64,000 bases of DNA from Dichetophora obliterata (lineage: Eukaryota > Arthropoda > Insecta > Diptera > Sciomyzidae): contig OY986438.1 of the NCBI GenBank assembly GCA_963920525.1, forward strand, positions 193,298,962-193,362,961, read 5' to 3'. The notes under the pieces were generated by a model. That model had not been told where the DNA came from. It was given only the letters and a program-made list of their open reading frames with translations, and made no database searches. Of the stretch, positions 44,500 through 56,136 are shown piece by piece (within the stretch, counting starts at the first letter, position 1; each line of letters opens with the position of its first letter). A program made the position numbers and the translations under genes.

Positions 44500-44765
44500 G
44501 CATAGTACTATGTTTGCGTGAAATTTCGCTGACAACATTCATTTGTTTGTTGCGTGAAAATTCTGACACATATTTTGTTGCGAGAAGTTTAGTTTGCAAC
44601 GTTTCTCAGAGAGTCTCAAAGAGTTAGTTGGGAAATTTCATATAATCTCTCTCTTTTCACTTCAAAATAAATAAGCAGAACAATTAAATTGTCGTGAAAA
44701 AATGTTGCTCAGAAACATGAAACAGAGTACCGCTCTGACGAAAATTTTGTGAAAATTTTCATGCT
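44500..44765. repeat. dispersed repeat, copy 2 (CATAGTACTATG family)
   Basis: Shares with 18579-18860, in the same order, AGCATAGTACTATGTTTG, ATTTTGTTGCGAG, CTCTTTTCA.TTCAAAATAAA, TTAAATTGTCGTGAAAAAA and CTCTGACGAAAAT. A gap in this copy removes part of the ATTTCACGCAGCGG segment. Confidence 0.75.
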
Positions 44766-45109
44766 TGCTTCGCACCAGTCATATTTTGTATAGAAGTTTG
44801 AATGGAATTTCACATGAAACTGCACAGAGTACTGAGCTTTAGGTATACAATTTACATAAAATTTACATTTACAGACAGTAGAATAGTGTAATTCACTATC
44901 TTGTTGCATCGTTGCAAATGCGTTTTTGCAAGGGTAGATTTTTGTGAGATCACCTTTAATCTTATGATGTTGCAAATGCTTTACAGCTGTTTTTTTTCTG
45001 ATGTTTCGAATTTCTTCCTTCGTTAATTTTTTGTTAGCATTTTCACTTTTAATTTTTCTTTTTTAAAACTTCCTCCATTTCTTAACACCAATTATTTTTG
45101 TTATTATAA

Positions 45110-47075
45110 GGCTCATTTCATTGTGACTCCTGGGACAGTTTACTAAAAAATTTTATGTTCTCTTAAATTTGAAAACGATTTTTTAACCCATTAATGACAA
45201 CGTATGCTAGTTATATTCATACGCAATAAAAGCATTTTTCAAAAAATCCTAACTCCAATCCTTTGACATTTTTTTAAACTTCAGAGTTTTTCGTCTTATA
45301 ATAACACAAATTTGTGCGGAACATTTCAAAAGCTAAACTCAACGGGTTCTGGTAGTGAGCAGTAATGGGTTAAGATCTTAAATAGAACCAATTACTTGCA
45401 CTCATAGATTTACCGTTAGTCTATACGTTCCCATTAAGAATATAATAAAACTTATTTTTTTCACACTACATCTTTGAATTACTAAATGTGACTGTCGGGA
45501 CAAAACCCCCTATTTACACCTTTGATCATTTACAGCCCTATTCTGCCAAATTGATAATATTCAACCAATATTTTAAATATTTCTATGTGTTTATGGTAAT
45601 TTCTTATTTCAAAACAAAATTTTAAGCTAAAAAATAATAAATTTTGATAAAAATTGTCAACCGCTTTTCAGATAGTGACAAATTCATTAAAAATTTTTCA
45701 TTTGAGTTGAAATTTTGTTTTGAAATAAAAAAAATTACAACAAACACATAGAAATATTGAAAAATATTGGTTGACTATTGTCAATTTGCCAGAATAGTTG
45801 TGCTAGTCATGAATTTTGGTCAAACCTTGCAATTCTAATTTTTGGTGTTAATATATATGTTGTAAGTGAAAAACGAAGCAACCATCTCCAATGAAAAACT
45901 ATGTGCTAACTATAAACAAAGACTGCATATAAATTATTATACTTGTGACTATCGGGACAACATTTTGTGACTGTCGGGACAAGTAGGAAATAAAAATAAA
46001 ATAAAAATTTATATCATCAGTTCTTTTTTATTTTCTGATAAATTTTTATAATTTTAACATATTTTTTATGGTAATCATTGTCACTAGAGCAGACGTCAAA
46101 GTAACAAACTTTATAGGCCCGACTTTATAAATTGATCACTATGATATTTAAAATAGTGTTTCCGCTGGACATGTATATGAAATTTTATTTATGTTTTTTC
46201 ACCGTTTAACGAGGATTTGGGCAATTTTTTTGTGATTTTCGGAAACTTCATTAGCAAAACAGAATGGTTATCGAATTCATGTTTTGAAATAATTAAATTT
46301 TTAAGCGCGTTAGTGCAATTTCCCCCAGCTCTTTGTAGTCTTTTCTTATCTCTAGCCTTCCTTTTTTTCAACTTTTCAATTTCCTTCCACAACTGAGTTC
46401 CTTTTTTAGTTCGCTCACGAATATGTTTATTTTTTCGCGATTTGTCCTTTTCCACTCTCTTAGCTTCTATTTGCTAACTGACATTTTTTTAGCATACATT
46501 TTCATTGTCTTTTTGCCTTTCTTTTCACGGAATTCACCTGTGAAAACGTTAAAATTACTTTATATCAACTGTTGACAATAGGACTCAAACAAATTCTCGC
46601 ATTCAGTATTTTTATTGCTGTACGTTAACTTGAAATAAAAATGAAAAGAAACACGACTAATCTTTAGTAAACTGATTGCTGAATATATTTTTTGTACTCT
46701 TATATTTTTCAACTCGAATATAAAACTCCAATACTGTTAATTTCATGGAATGCTCAGTTTTCACAAAATTTATAATATTGTTTATCGTATTTCCCAAATA
46801 AAAAGGTAAAAATTAAATTATTGTTATTAAAATAGTTTACCATGTATATTTTTGTATACATCTGTATATTTTTGACTGTGACTGTAATATATAAATAAAT
46901 AAAAATAAATTTAAAAGCTTAATAAAACTCACAAAAAAGAAATTTCAAAATAATTAGAATAACATATTCTTGTGCCGCAGAATTTTTAGTTTGTTTCACA
47001 AAAGAAAAATGTAAAAATTAAGTTTTTCCGTAAAAACATACTTTTTAACATTTTTGTGTGACTGTCGGGACTTTT
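45110..47075. repeat. region with recurring GTGACTGTCGGGACAA
   Basis: GTGACTSCTGGGACA (45122), TGACTGTCGGGACAA (45490), TGACTATCGGGACAA (45947), GTGACTGTCGGGACAA (45967) and GTGACTGTCGGGACTT (47058), all on the plus strand. The rest is ordinary AT-rich intron. Confidence 0.55.
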
Positions 47076-47394
47076 GATATCTATTCAAATGAATATAAAA
47101 TTTTAACTAACTTATTTTTAATTTTTTTTAAACTCAATAGTTTATGAAATGCTGTTCGATAAAAGACTCTAACTTATCTTTTGGTAACAAGAAAAGTCTG
47201 ACTTAGCTGTGAAACTTAAGCAATATTTATTGATCCAATAAGTATACATAAAGTCATACATTTCATTCATAAAAACGTCAATATTAAGCATTTTTGTTAT
47301 TTTTTGGGACAATTTTAGTATATTAATTTTTGTATGTTGTAGAGGTTTTTGACCATTGATTTTTATTTGCACTTTTTTAAATAAAAATAGAAAT

Positions 47395-47450
47395 TAAATT
47401 TTTTCCCGACGTTTCGTTACTTGCTTGTCGACTTCTTCAGGGGCGATTTT
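47395..47450 (-). repeat. Penelope-like or other retroelement end motif
   Basis: On the minus strand: CCTGAAGAAGTCGACAAGCA then GTAACGAAACGTCGGG. The CTGAAGAxG..CAAGCAAGT..CGAAACGTCGG pattern is typical of terminal regions of Penelope-like and some other retroelements in insects. No reverse transcriptase is recognisable nearby, so this is at most a remnant. Confidence 0.4.
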
Positions 47451-48599
47451 TTATATTTTATCCAAAAAACACAATTTCTAACAATTTTCTTCACAAATAA
47501 TTAATTACAAAACCTACTTTGAATTAAACTAGAATTTCGAATTACACAAACTAAATGTCACATTATATAAACTTATTCAAAACAAAAATATTTATTTAAA
47601 CAAATATTTAAACTAACTTTTATAGCCTATACGTCAATTGCTACTGCATAATTGTTGTTTATGTTGTCAGTGTCTTCTTTGTAATTTATTGCTTTCCCCT
47701 TTTTGTTGTATTCTTAAACTTTCCAATGCCATTCTTCTATTTGTTTTGTTTTCAACGTCTATAATTTTTAAAGGTTGAGTATAAATGAACCTATACATTG
47801 TGTTTGAAAAAGTTGAAAACTGTGGTACCTAACTTTTTTCTTTTTCTCCTTATTCTTGGAATAACCTATAAATTAAATTTTTTCATCAATCACAACAGAT
47901 GCTCAATTAGAGGTGTTCAAAAAGTATCGATGGTGTTCCATGCAAAATGATAGTGTAGTTCACGATCTAGTGCAAAAGGTCTGGCATGAAGAAATTTGCA
48001 AAAAATTATTGCATAAAATTGCACTACCATAAACAAAGTAACCATTTCACTACCATAAATTGTAAAATTTATAGACAATAAACTTAAACTAAACTAAACT
48101 AAAAGTACTCGCATTTGCACTTGCTATGTTCTTGCAAAAATGCACCACTGAAAAGTTGTAGCTTATAACAGTTATGCATTTGCAATACTAGATTGAAACT
48201 CAATCAGCTGATCAACTAATTTTAGCTGAAGGTAAAAAAGTTTAAAAAATTTGCTTGTATTTTTTGTCTTTATTTTACAAATCAGCTGTGTTTAGTTTTG
48301 CAACAATTGTTGCAGAGTGGCTCAAAAAAATCTATTCACATTTGATAACAAATTTTTCCAATTCCATAATATGGCTATTTAGTGTAAATTAGATCATGAA
48401 ATGCCCTAATAATTCACAATAGCTGCATGCAATATTATTGAATTTGCATATGCAACAGCCTTTTGTTAAAGCAAATGCATGAATGTTGCAAATGCATATG
48501 AATGCCTTCTGTTTTTGTAAATGCAGCTAATTTTGCATTTGCAATGATGCAACTATATGGTGAATTACCCTAATAAACTTTGTCAGATTTTTTTGGTAT

Positions 48600-50690
48600 T
48601 CTCGCTTTTCATGACGTTTCTTTGTACGGGAGATAAACGTGATTATCATTCGATTTCGTCACATTTAAAACTCACAAGTGCGTATTTCAGATAAAAGCTT
48701 ATGTATTAAATTTCAATTAGTTTTTGTGGAGTTTTGAGAGATTTTACTGTTTTCATATATTCATTTTGTATAAGAGCTAGGTGTGGTTTTCCTTCAATTT
48801 TGGCAAATTTCAAACTCAGAGTGCATATTGAAAATCAAAGCATACTCGTATGTATAATTTTATACATGTTCATTTTATAATGTTCAGAGTATTCTTTAAA
48901 TATTTAAACTAATGTTTAAAATATGAAGTAACTATATTAGGTTTTTTGGAATTTATTAAGATTTTGCTATATTGATGACGTCACTTTGTATGAAAGGTAG
49001 GTGAAGCTTTCATTCGATTTTTTCTTCTTAAATTTAAATTTATATTGCGTATTTGAGAACAAAGCTGATGTGCAAAATTTCAAGTCATTCAATTAATTAA
49101 AGTAAAATTTAAGAGATTTTATCGTTTCCTATAGTCATTTTGTATGGGAGGTAGACGTGGTATTAATTTAATTTTCCCAAATTCAAAACTCAGCGTGCAT
49201 AAAATCTCGAAAAAACTTTCGAATAGCCCGGATTCAAATGCGAACTCTGATGACAACTTTGCCTATCTCCCATACAAAGTTACTATATGAAACAGTAAAT
49301 CTCTCAAAATTTCGACTTAACTGTTGCACACTAGCTATAATCTCGAATTTGTACTCTGAGTTTGAAACTGGATGAAATAAAATTAGAACCTCTCATATCT
49401 CCCATACAAAGTGACTTTATGTAATGTAAAAATCTCCTAAAATTCTTCAAAAATAAGTTTAATGGCTTGAACTGTTCATCTTTAATATCAAATATGCACT
49501 CTGAGTTTGAAAATTGATAAAATAAAATTAAAACATCGCCTATCTCCCATACAAAGTGGCTATATGAAAACGTGATCTCAAAAAATCTCACCAAGTTTAT
49601 TTTATTAACTTGAAATTTTTCTCTTCTTGTATGGGAGATAGGCGATGTTTTAATTTTATTTTATCAATTTTCAAACTCAGAGTGCATATTGATATTAAAG
49701 ACTTGAAATTTTTCAAGTAAATAAAATAAACTTGGTGAGATTTTTTGAGATCACGTTTTCATATAGCCACTTTGTATGGGAGATAGGCAATGTTTAACAG
49801 TTCAAGCCATTAAACTTATTTTTGCAGAATTTTTGGAGATTTTTACATAACATAAAGTCACTTTGTATGGGAGATATGAGAGGTTCTAATTTTATTTCAT
49901 CCAGTTTCAAACTCAGAATACTAATTCGAGCTTTATAGCTAGTGTGCAACAGTTAAGTCGAAATTTTGAGGGATTTACTGTTTCATATAGTAACTTTGTA
50001 TGGGAGATAGGCAAAGTTGTCATCAAAAAGTTTCGAATTCAGAGTTCGCATTTGAATCCGGGGTATTCGAAAGTATTTTCGAGATTTTATGCACGCTGAG
50101 TTTAGAATTTGGGAAAATTAAATGAAGACCACGTCTACCTCCCATACAAAATGACTATAGAAAACGATAAAATCTCATAAATTCTACTTTAATTAATTAA
50201 ATGACTTGAAATTTTGCACATCAGCTTTGTTCTCAAATACGCAATATAAATTTAAAATTAAGAAGAAAAGATCGAATGAAAGCTTTGCCTACCTCCCAAA
50301 CAAAGTGACGTCATCAATATAGCAAAACCTTAATAAATTCCAAAAAACCTAATATAATTACTTCATATTTTAGACATTAGTTTTAATATTCTAAGCATTC
50401 TCTGAATTTAAAATTTGCAAAAACTGAAAGAAAACCACACCTATTTCCTAAACAAAGTGACCTCATAAATATAATAAAACATTCATAACTTCAAATATAC
50501 TAACCCTCGGCTTAGTCAAAGATAGTTTTTCACTTGTTAAGATAGAAACATAAATATCAAATTTCATTACGATAGCTTTTAAATTACAGTTGTAAGACAT
50601 ATGGCTTCATCGACTCAGGAGACGATGCTGATCAAGAATATATACACTTTTCCATACCTGGCACGCTTCCTTATGGGCGTAACCATAAGA
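48600..50690. repeat. nested palindromic cluster of TATGGGAGATAGGC units
   Basis: Fourteen units containing TTTGTATGGGAGRTAGGC or its complement: plus orientation at about 48621, 48765, 48988, 49139; minus at 49262, 49397, 49540; plus at 49627, 49777, 49863, 49996; minus at 50136, 50289, 50448. The whole is a palindrome centred near 49620, with arms of about 830 bp (48770-49600 and 49640-50470). Each arm itself changes orientation once. The right flank ends with ATCGACTCAGGAGACGATGC, as in the related repeat at 20.6 kb. Confidence 0.85.
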
Positions 50691-51746
50691 AACCAAAGTA
50701 AAATTCTTTATAATTTTTGGGCTTTAATTTAATTTTTTGATATTTTCTATGCAAAATTTTGGGCCAAATCTAACTGTTTTTAGGCTCTATATTATTATGA
50801 AAAAAGTCAAAATTTTGATGAATTCTTTTTTTTTTGTGACTATTTCTTAGAGTCTTAAACAACAAAAGGATAAATATGCAGCAAATTCAAGCCATTCTTT
50901 GACATGGGAAACGAAGATCTCTTCCTCTTTATTTAGTTAAATATTTTTATTACTTTTTGTAAGTTGGGCTTTATTTCATTATGAAATAATTTCTTGGTTT
51001 TTATTTAATTTTTAGAAAAAGATTTTGCTTAACAATGAAATATAGGGTGTTATTTAAATTTGGATATGATTTCTATACAATTTTCGGGGTCTTACCTCAA
51101 TTATTTTGGGGTCTTATATTGCCGCCTTGGGTATTAAATTCATGGGGCCTTATTTCATTATGCAACAAGCCCCATTTTTAGGGCTTAATTTAATTTTTTT
51201 ACTTACGGACCTTCTTAACTAGGGCTTTATTTTACAAAGTTATGAAATTTTAGTTTGTATTTATCTTAAGTTATATTTATTATAGAACACTTTTAATAAT
51301 TTTTGGAATTTATAATTTATATTTCTATTTTGTGATATTTTTTATCTTTATCCATTTTTTATTTTTAGCATGATCCCTATACGAATGTTAGGAACATTAT
51401 TTGACCTTTTGGGGGCGTTTTTCGTCACCTTGGGTCTAATGGCGTTTTCTTTTATCGAAAAAATGCTGCATTTTACTGCCCTCTTCGAGAAATCTGCTTT
51501 TGAGGTCAACATTTTCGAGAAAAAACGCGACTCAATTTTAGATGACACTATTTTTTTCTTAATAGGCGCATTTTCGAAAAGGTCATGTAGAATTTTTTTC
51601 AGAAAAGAAAACGCCATTAACTTCGTTCGAATTTTTTCAGTTTAAAAGAAAGTCTCGAATTTTCGGAACTTATTTAATTTTATGTTTGGGTCCTTATTTC
51701 GAGGAACCTAGTTTCATATAGCCTTATATTTGTTGTTATTACTTAC

Positions 51747-52015
51747 CTTCATTGACTGCCTCTGTGACGTTTTTCATAGCCTTTAGTGCACTCTCCAATG
51801 ACTCTTTGGTTTCAGGCACTTCGTGCAGACTAGCATCGGCTTCGTCCATGAACTCTAAAGGTGGCGCCTGCGCAATATCGGTATCTACTCTAGTTTTGCT
51901 GAACGAATTTTTAATCAACTCAGCCAAATGCAAAGGATAACGACAGATGCGCTGTATGGGCGCCAAAAGATGAGCAGAGAGTGGCAATTCGGGCAGATTT
52001 TCAGCAAGACGACAG
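51747..52015 (-). CDS. RhoGEF3: RhoGEF3-like protein, DH domain exon 4
   Basis: The acceptor is ATTACAG and the donor GAAG|GTAAGT; in phase 2, out phase 1. It encodes NCRLAENLPELPLSAHLLAPIQRICRYPLHLAEL, containing the most conserved DH helix (LLxPIQRxxRYPLxLxEL) that contacts the GTPase switch regions. The end (ESALKAMKNVTEAVNE) aligns with the last DH helix of collybistin-type exchange factors. A Ser/Pro/Glu insertion lies between the helices. The next exon is 7.4 kb downstream. Confidence 0.93.
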
Positions 52016-52091
52016 CTGTAATTATTTCAAAATAAACAAGAGTTAACTAGGCAATAGATAACAAATGAGACAAAAAAACTTAAAAGCGTAC

Positions 52092-52198
52092 TTTTCCAAA
52101 ATTGTTTTGGCATCCTTGTTGCGCGAATAGCTTTCCAGTTCGATGAGTGCGCGCGGATATGAATTACAGTAGGTGGAGTAGACTAGAAAACCAGATTG
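52092..52198 (-). CDS. RhoGEF3: RhoGEF3-like protein, DH domain exon 3
   Basis: A 107-nt exon with acceptor TTTCCCCAG and donor GAAAA|GTACGC; in phase 0, out phase 2. It encodes QSGFLVYSTYCNSYPRALIELES, the middle DH helices. The frame joins both neighbours without a gap. Confidence 0.9.
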
Positions 52199-52271
52199 CT
52201 GGGGAAAGCAAAAATAAAAGAATGTAGGAAATCACAATATTTTTTTCCAAAATACTCCGAAGTAAACATAC

Positions 52272-52434
52272 ATGCTCAAGAAAAACTTGCGCCACACGAT
52301 TGCGTTCAATACCACAACGTAGAGCCTCTAAGAATTTCTGCTGAAATTTAAATATACTCTCAATATTCGAGAAGATTAGCCTAATGCTCTCGGGTGTGAA
52401 GATATCAATGCGTTTGCTCATAGCAGGCAAATAA
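52272..52434 (-). CDS. RhoGEF3: RhoGEF3-like protein, DH domain exon 2
   Basis: A 163-nt exon with acceptor CTTTTAG and donor CAT|GTATGT; in phase 2, out phase 0. It encodes YLPAMSKRIDIFTPESIRLIFSNIESIFKFQQKFLEAL, the DH segment in which (I/L)FxNIExIxxFxxxFL is typical of the domain. Confidence 0.92.
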
Positions 52435-52496
52435 CTAAAAGAAAGAATTACAGGCTATAAAAAGTGTTAACTGAATAAACAATTACAACAACGCAC

Positions 52497-53106
52497 CCTC
52501 GACAGATGGCGGCCAAAAGTTTGACATAGTTCACCTCAGTATCATAGAGTTCTTTGACTGCACTATTACGCAAAATTTCCGGATGATCTTGTAGCATACT
52601 CAAGCCACTCTTTGACTTTGTTAACGAAAATGTTTCCCCTTCTTCAGTATCGGACTGGCAGTAGCCGGATTTGGAGCATTTCACGGGGGTATTTGTCTCT
52701 GAAGCGGGTTCAATAATTATTGTCGTCACATTGTTGCTGCTGCTGTTGCCGATGGTCAAGATCTCAGCATTAGTAGCTGTGCTACCAGCAGCTACAAGCG
52801 TCTCATCCATGGACGGTGATGTGAGTTTCGCGCGTGCTAAGCGTTGTTGTTGCTGCAGCGCAGCTGAATAGCAACCATCACTTTCGGGAAATTGTATAAT
52901 GCGAACAAAGTCTTTGGGAAACCAGCCGAGTTGCGGTTCAAAGAGCGTCTCAACAACGGCATCGCTTTTTTTGCGTCCATACCACCAGGGACCGATTTCT
53001 TTGCGTAGTATTTCAATGAGTGCACCACGTTCGAGCAAGAGCTCTTGAGGACCAGCGGGTGTAAAGTTGTATAGTACTTCAGCATACAGCGGTCGATGGT
53101 GATGAA
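52497..53106 (-). CDS. RhoGEF3: RhoGEF3-like protein, SH3 and DH-start exon
   Basis: The acceptor is CTCAAACAG and the donor CGAGG|GTGCGT; in phase 1, out phase 2. The SH3 domain spans about residues 361-425 of the visible protein (LYAEVLYNFTPAGPQELLLE, GPWWYGR, LGWFPKDFVR), with the ALYDF-like start, the WW pair and the Pro of the ligand pocket. A Gln-run and Ser/Thr linker with an acidic CQSDTEEGE patch follow, then the first DH helix (SAVKELYDTEVNYVKLL). In Asef-type proteins the SH3 folds back on the DH and holds it inactive (known); the same arrangement is likely here. Confidence 0.94.
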
Positions 53107-53623
53107 CTGTTTGAGGTTAAAAAAAGAGGGTAATAAATATTTTATTTATGTAAATTTGAAATAATATATGAAATTTCTAGTAAATTGTTGCATCTAAAAA
53201 GAAAACAGGAAAAACTGACCTACACAAAATGGTTTAAAAAATTATTTAAGGCAACTTCAAGAGCATGAAGACAACATTGCGTACGTCATTATTAGGGTCG
53301 CAACACTTGCACTTGCAGTTGCACTCTGCACCAAGTCAATTAAGGTTCATTGAAAAGACGACAGAGCACACAGAAGACAACAAAAACAAAAACAACAACA
53401 GCAAAGCAATTTGCTGCTAAATTCACAATTGAACACTTTCTGAGTGGTGCTTGCAATGAACACTCGACCTCAACAACTCGAATTCAATTTGAGCTGCAGT
53501 GGAATCGAATTACGCGGGCAGTCAGACAAATACCCAGACAGACAGATACTCGGCAGATGGACTTTTAGAAAGATAGCTACACAAAGATAGTGAGAACGCA
53601 AGATATTTGGTTAGAGGACATAC
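53107..53623 (-). other. intron; possible alternative promoter or 5' exon
   Basis: Removed in the long transcript. The part at about 53270-53580 is clearly less AT-rich than other introns and reads, on the minus strand, like a fly leader (TGTCTGTCTGG, TTGCTGTTGTTG, GTGCAAGTGTTGCGACC). It might be the first exon of a shorter SH3-DH-PH isoform. No ATG in frame with the SH3 exon is obvious. Confidence 0.3.
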
Positions 53624-53680
53624 CTTCGTTGCAATCCGGATGCGACGATGAAACGCTATCCGTATCACTTTCATCGAGAT
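53624..53680 (-). CDS. RhoGEF3: RhoGEF3-like protein, small acidic exon
   Basis: A 57-nt exon (19 codons) with acceptor CCAACTTAG and donor GAAG|GTATGT; phase 1 on both sides, so it could be skipped without changing the frame. It encodes DLDESDTDSVSSSHPDCNE, an acidic Ser-rich stretch just before the SH3 domain. Confidence 0.85.
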
Positions 53681-53746
53681 CTAAGTTGGAAAGAATTGCA
53701 TATTAATTGTGTGGAAATTTTTTCGACTCGTTTTATGTTGACTCAC

Positions 53747-54032
53747 CTGCATTTGTTCTTGAATGTGGTGCCGCCAGCCGATCCAGCCCACTTGGTTGAC
53801 TAAGCGAGCGCGCTGGTATAGATGCCGGTGCAATGCGGCAATCATAGGCATCCATCTTTTTTAGAATCTTTGCTTTGGCACTCAATGCAGCTGATGATGA
53901 GCATGTCGTGGTTGTGGCTATGGAGCTGAAGTAGGCACTAACACTATCGGACCCACTTAAATTGCTGCTGTTGGTTGTTGCTTTAGCTGAGTTGGCGCGA
54001 CGTATGCGGGATTTGTGCGAAAATGGCTCCTG
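53747..54032 (-). CDS. RhoGEF3: RhoGEF3-like protein, N-terminal region exon
   Basis: The acceptor is CTCTCCCTAG and the donor GCAG|GTGAGT; in phase 0, out phase 1. It encodes 95 residues, QEPFSHKSRIRRANSAKA, a Ser/Thr-rich stretch, then SAKAKILKKMDAYDCRIAPAS. No domain is recognised. Basic and Ser-rich regions in this position are usual for regulatory N-termini of exchange factors. Confidence 0.88.
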
Positions 54033-55156
54033 CTAGGGAGAGAAAAAAAAATACTTTAGCTCAGGTTAAAGCTAAAAAGTAAAAACAAATTCAAGAGTAT
54101 TTAAATATTCTATATTTTTGGAGATTATTTGTTTTTGGCGTTTAAAATTATTAAAGGGAAAACATTTGAATTGTTCAAAATGAGACGCTTTTGCAGAAAA
54201 TGAATTGTAAATCTAAGATTCTTTAAAATTGGCTGTTTCAACAATTTTAAGTTGATTTACATTTTTGGGATTTTTTTTTAAATAGTGATTTTTTGTGCAA
54301 TTATATCGAAGACTATGCAAATTTCATGTTTTCAACGATTGCAAGACAGGATATTTTTAGAAAAATTATTTTTTATTTCTTATAAAGATCATTTATGGAA
54401 ACATAGTATATAATTTACAAAAACTTAAAATTAATTGTTTTTGATCAATGATAAAAAAGAAAATTTTTGGGAAATTTATTGGGAAAAATTGCGATTTGTG
54501 GAAAAAATGTATAGGAAATAAAAAATGTATCTAATTTAAACATTGGTGAAAAGGAAATTTTTGGGAAATTTTTTTTATTGCTAATAATTGTGATTTATGA
54601 AACAAATGTAAAGGAAATATTAAAAAACTTAAAAAATTAGTGGTTACAAATCATTGGTGATATGGGAAATTTGTTATGTATTGCTTATAATACAGATTAA
54701 AGGAAAAAAATGTGAAGGAAATATTAAAACACTTAAAAAAGGGTGGTTTTTAACCATTGGTCAATAGGGAAATTTCTGGGAAAATTGTTTTGGTGATGGT
54801 AAAGGTGATTAGTTAACAAAATTAATAATTGGTGAAAAGGGACATTTTTGGAAATATTATTTTGTACTACTCACAAAAATGATTTCTAAAAAAATTAATG
54901 GAATTATTAAAAAACTTAAAAATTTGCGATTTTTAATAGTTGGTGAAACGGTAAATTTTGGCTAATTAATTTTGTATAGGTTATATAAGTAATTTATTGA
55001 AAAAATAAAAAATTTGTGGTTTTAATCATTGGTGAAAAGTGAAATTTTTGGGAACATTTTTTTGTATTACAAAAATATATTAAAAAAAATTATATATTAA
55101 AAACCACAACGTCGTAGATTTTTAATCACGAATGAAAAGGGAAGTTTTAGGGAAAT

Positions 55157-56136
55157 TTATTTAGTATTGCTTATAGTGATGATTTATGGAAAATATGTAA
55201 AGAAAATATGAAAAAACTTTAAAATGTGTGGTTTTTAATCATTAGTGAAAAGGAAAATTTTTAGGAATTATTTTTTAAACTGCTTATAATGGTAATTTAT
55301 AAAAATATTGAATAAAAAATATTAAAAATTGTTGGTTGGTATTGGAAATTTGAAAAACTTAAAAATTTATGGAATTTAAGAATTAGTGAAAAGGGAATTT
55401 TTGATTGAATAATTTTGTATCGCTTATAATTGTGTTTTATGTGAACAAATGCAAAGGAATTATTAAAAAACTTTAAAATTTGTAGTTTTTAACGATAGGT
55501 CAAGGGAATTTTTTGGGATAATTATTTTGATGATGGTAAAAGGTGATAAATAAAATAAATTAATAGAAAATATTAAAAATTTATGGTTTTTAGCAATTGG
55601 TGAAAAGGGACATTTTTTAAAATAATATTTTGTATTGCTTAAAGAAATGTTTTATAAAAAATTAATTTACTCATTAAAAGACTTAAAAATTTGGTGGTTT
55701 TTAATCATTGATGGAATGGGAAATTTTCGGGAAGTTTATTATGTATTGCTTATAAATATTAAAAAACGTTTTTGGGAAATTTATTTAGTACTGCTTATGG
55801 TGCAGATTTATGAAAAAAATGTAAAGAAAATATAAAAAACTTAAAAATGTGTGGTTTTTTATCATTGGTGATAAGGGAAATTTTTGGGAATTATTTTTTA
55901 AACTGCTTATAATGGTAATTTATAAACATATTGAATAGAAACTATTAAAAATTGTTGGTTGGTATGGGAAATTTGAAAAAATTAAAAATTGATGGATTTT
56001 AAAAATTAATGAAAAGGGAAATTTTTTGTGAAATAATTTTGTATCGCTTATAATTGTGTTTTATGTGAACAAATATAAAGGAAATATTAAAAAACTTTAA
56101 AATTGGTGGTTTTTAACCTTTGGTCCTATGAGAAAT
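55157..56136. repeat. 980-bp higher-order repeat, copy 1
   Basis: Nine monomers long. The sequence recurs at 56137-57116 with only a few differences that I could see by eye (for example AGCAATTGG versus AGCAGTTGG, and AATATAAAGG versus AATGTAAAGG). A 66-codon open run at 55635-55835 is repeated unchanged in copy 2 and is not a gene. Confidence 0.88.

Larger units (their letters stand above)
44351..51746 (-). other. 7.4-kb intron of the RhoGEF gene
   Basis: It contains the second CATAGTACTATG repeat (44500-44765), a GACTGTCGGGAC motif cluster, a Penelope-like motif (47400), a MITE-like GCATTTGCAA region (47930-48575) and the palindromic cluster at 48.6-50.7 kb. From 50700 to 51730 there are repeats of GGGCTTTATTTCATTATG and an inverted repeat AATGGCGTTTTCTTTT (51438) / AAAAGAAAACGCCATT (51618). 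None codes for protein. Confidence 0.85.

Noticed and set aside
51348..51645. opposed frames of about 90 codons on both strands
   Set aside because: They arise because the DNA is an inverted repeat (AATGGCGTTTTCTTTT arms), so both strands show similar open runs.
53350..53568. 72-codon plus-strand frame in a RhoGEF intron
   Set aside because: Thr/Lys/Gln-rich and without a family match; the composition is better explained by a leader or promoter on the minus strand.
55635..55835. 66-codon open frame, repeated at 56615-56815
   Set aside because: It lies in the satellite; the identity of both copies comes from the 980-bp duplication, not from selection on a protein.
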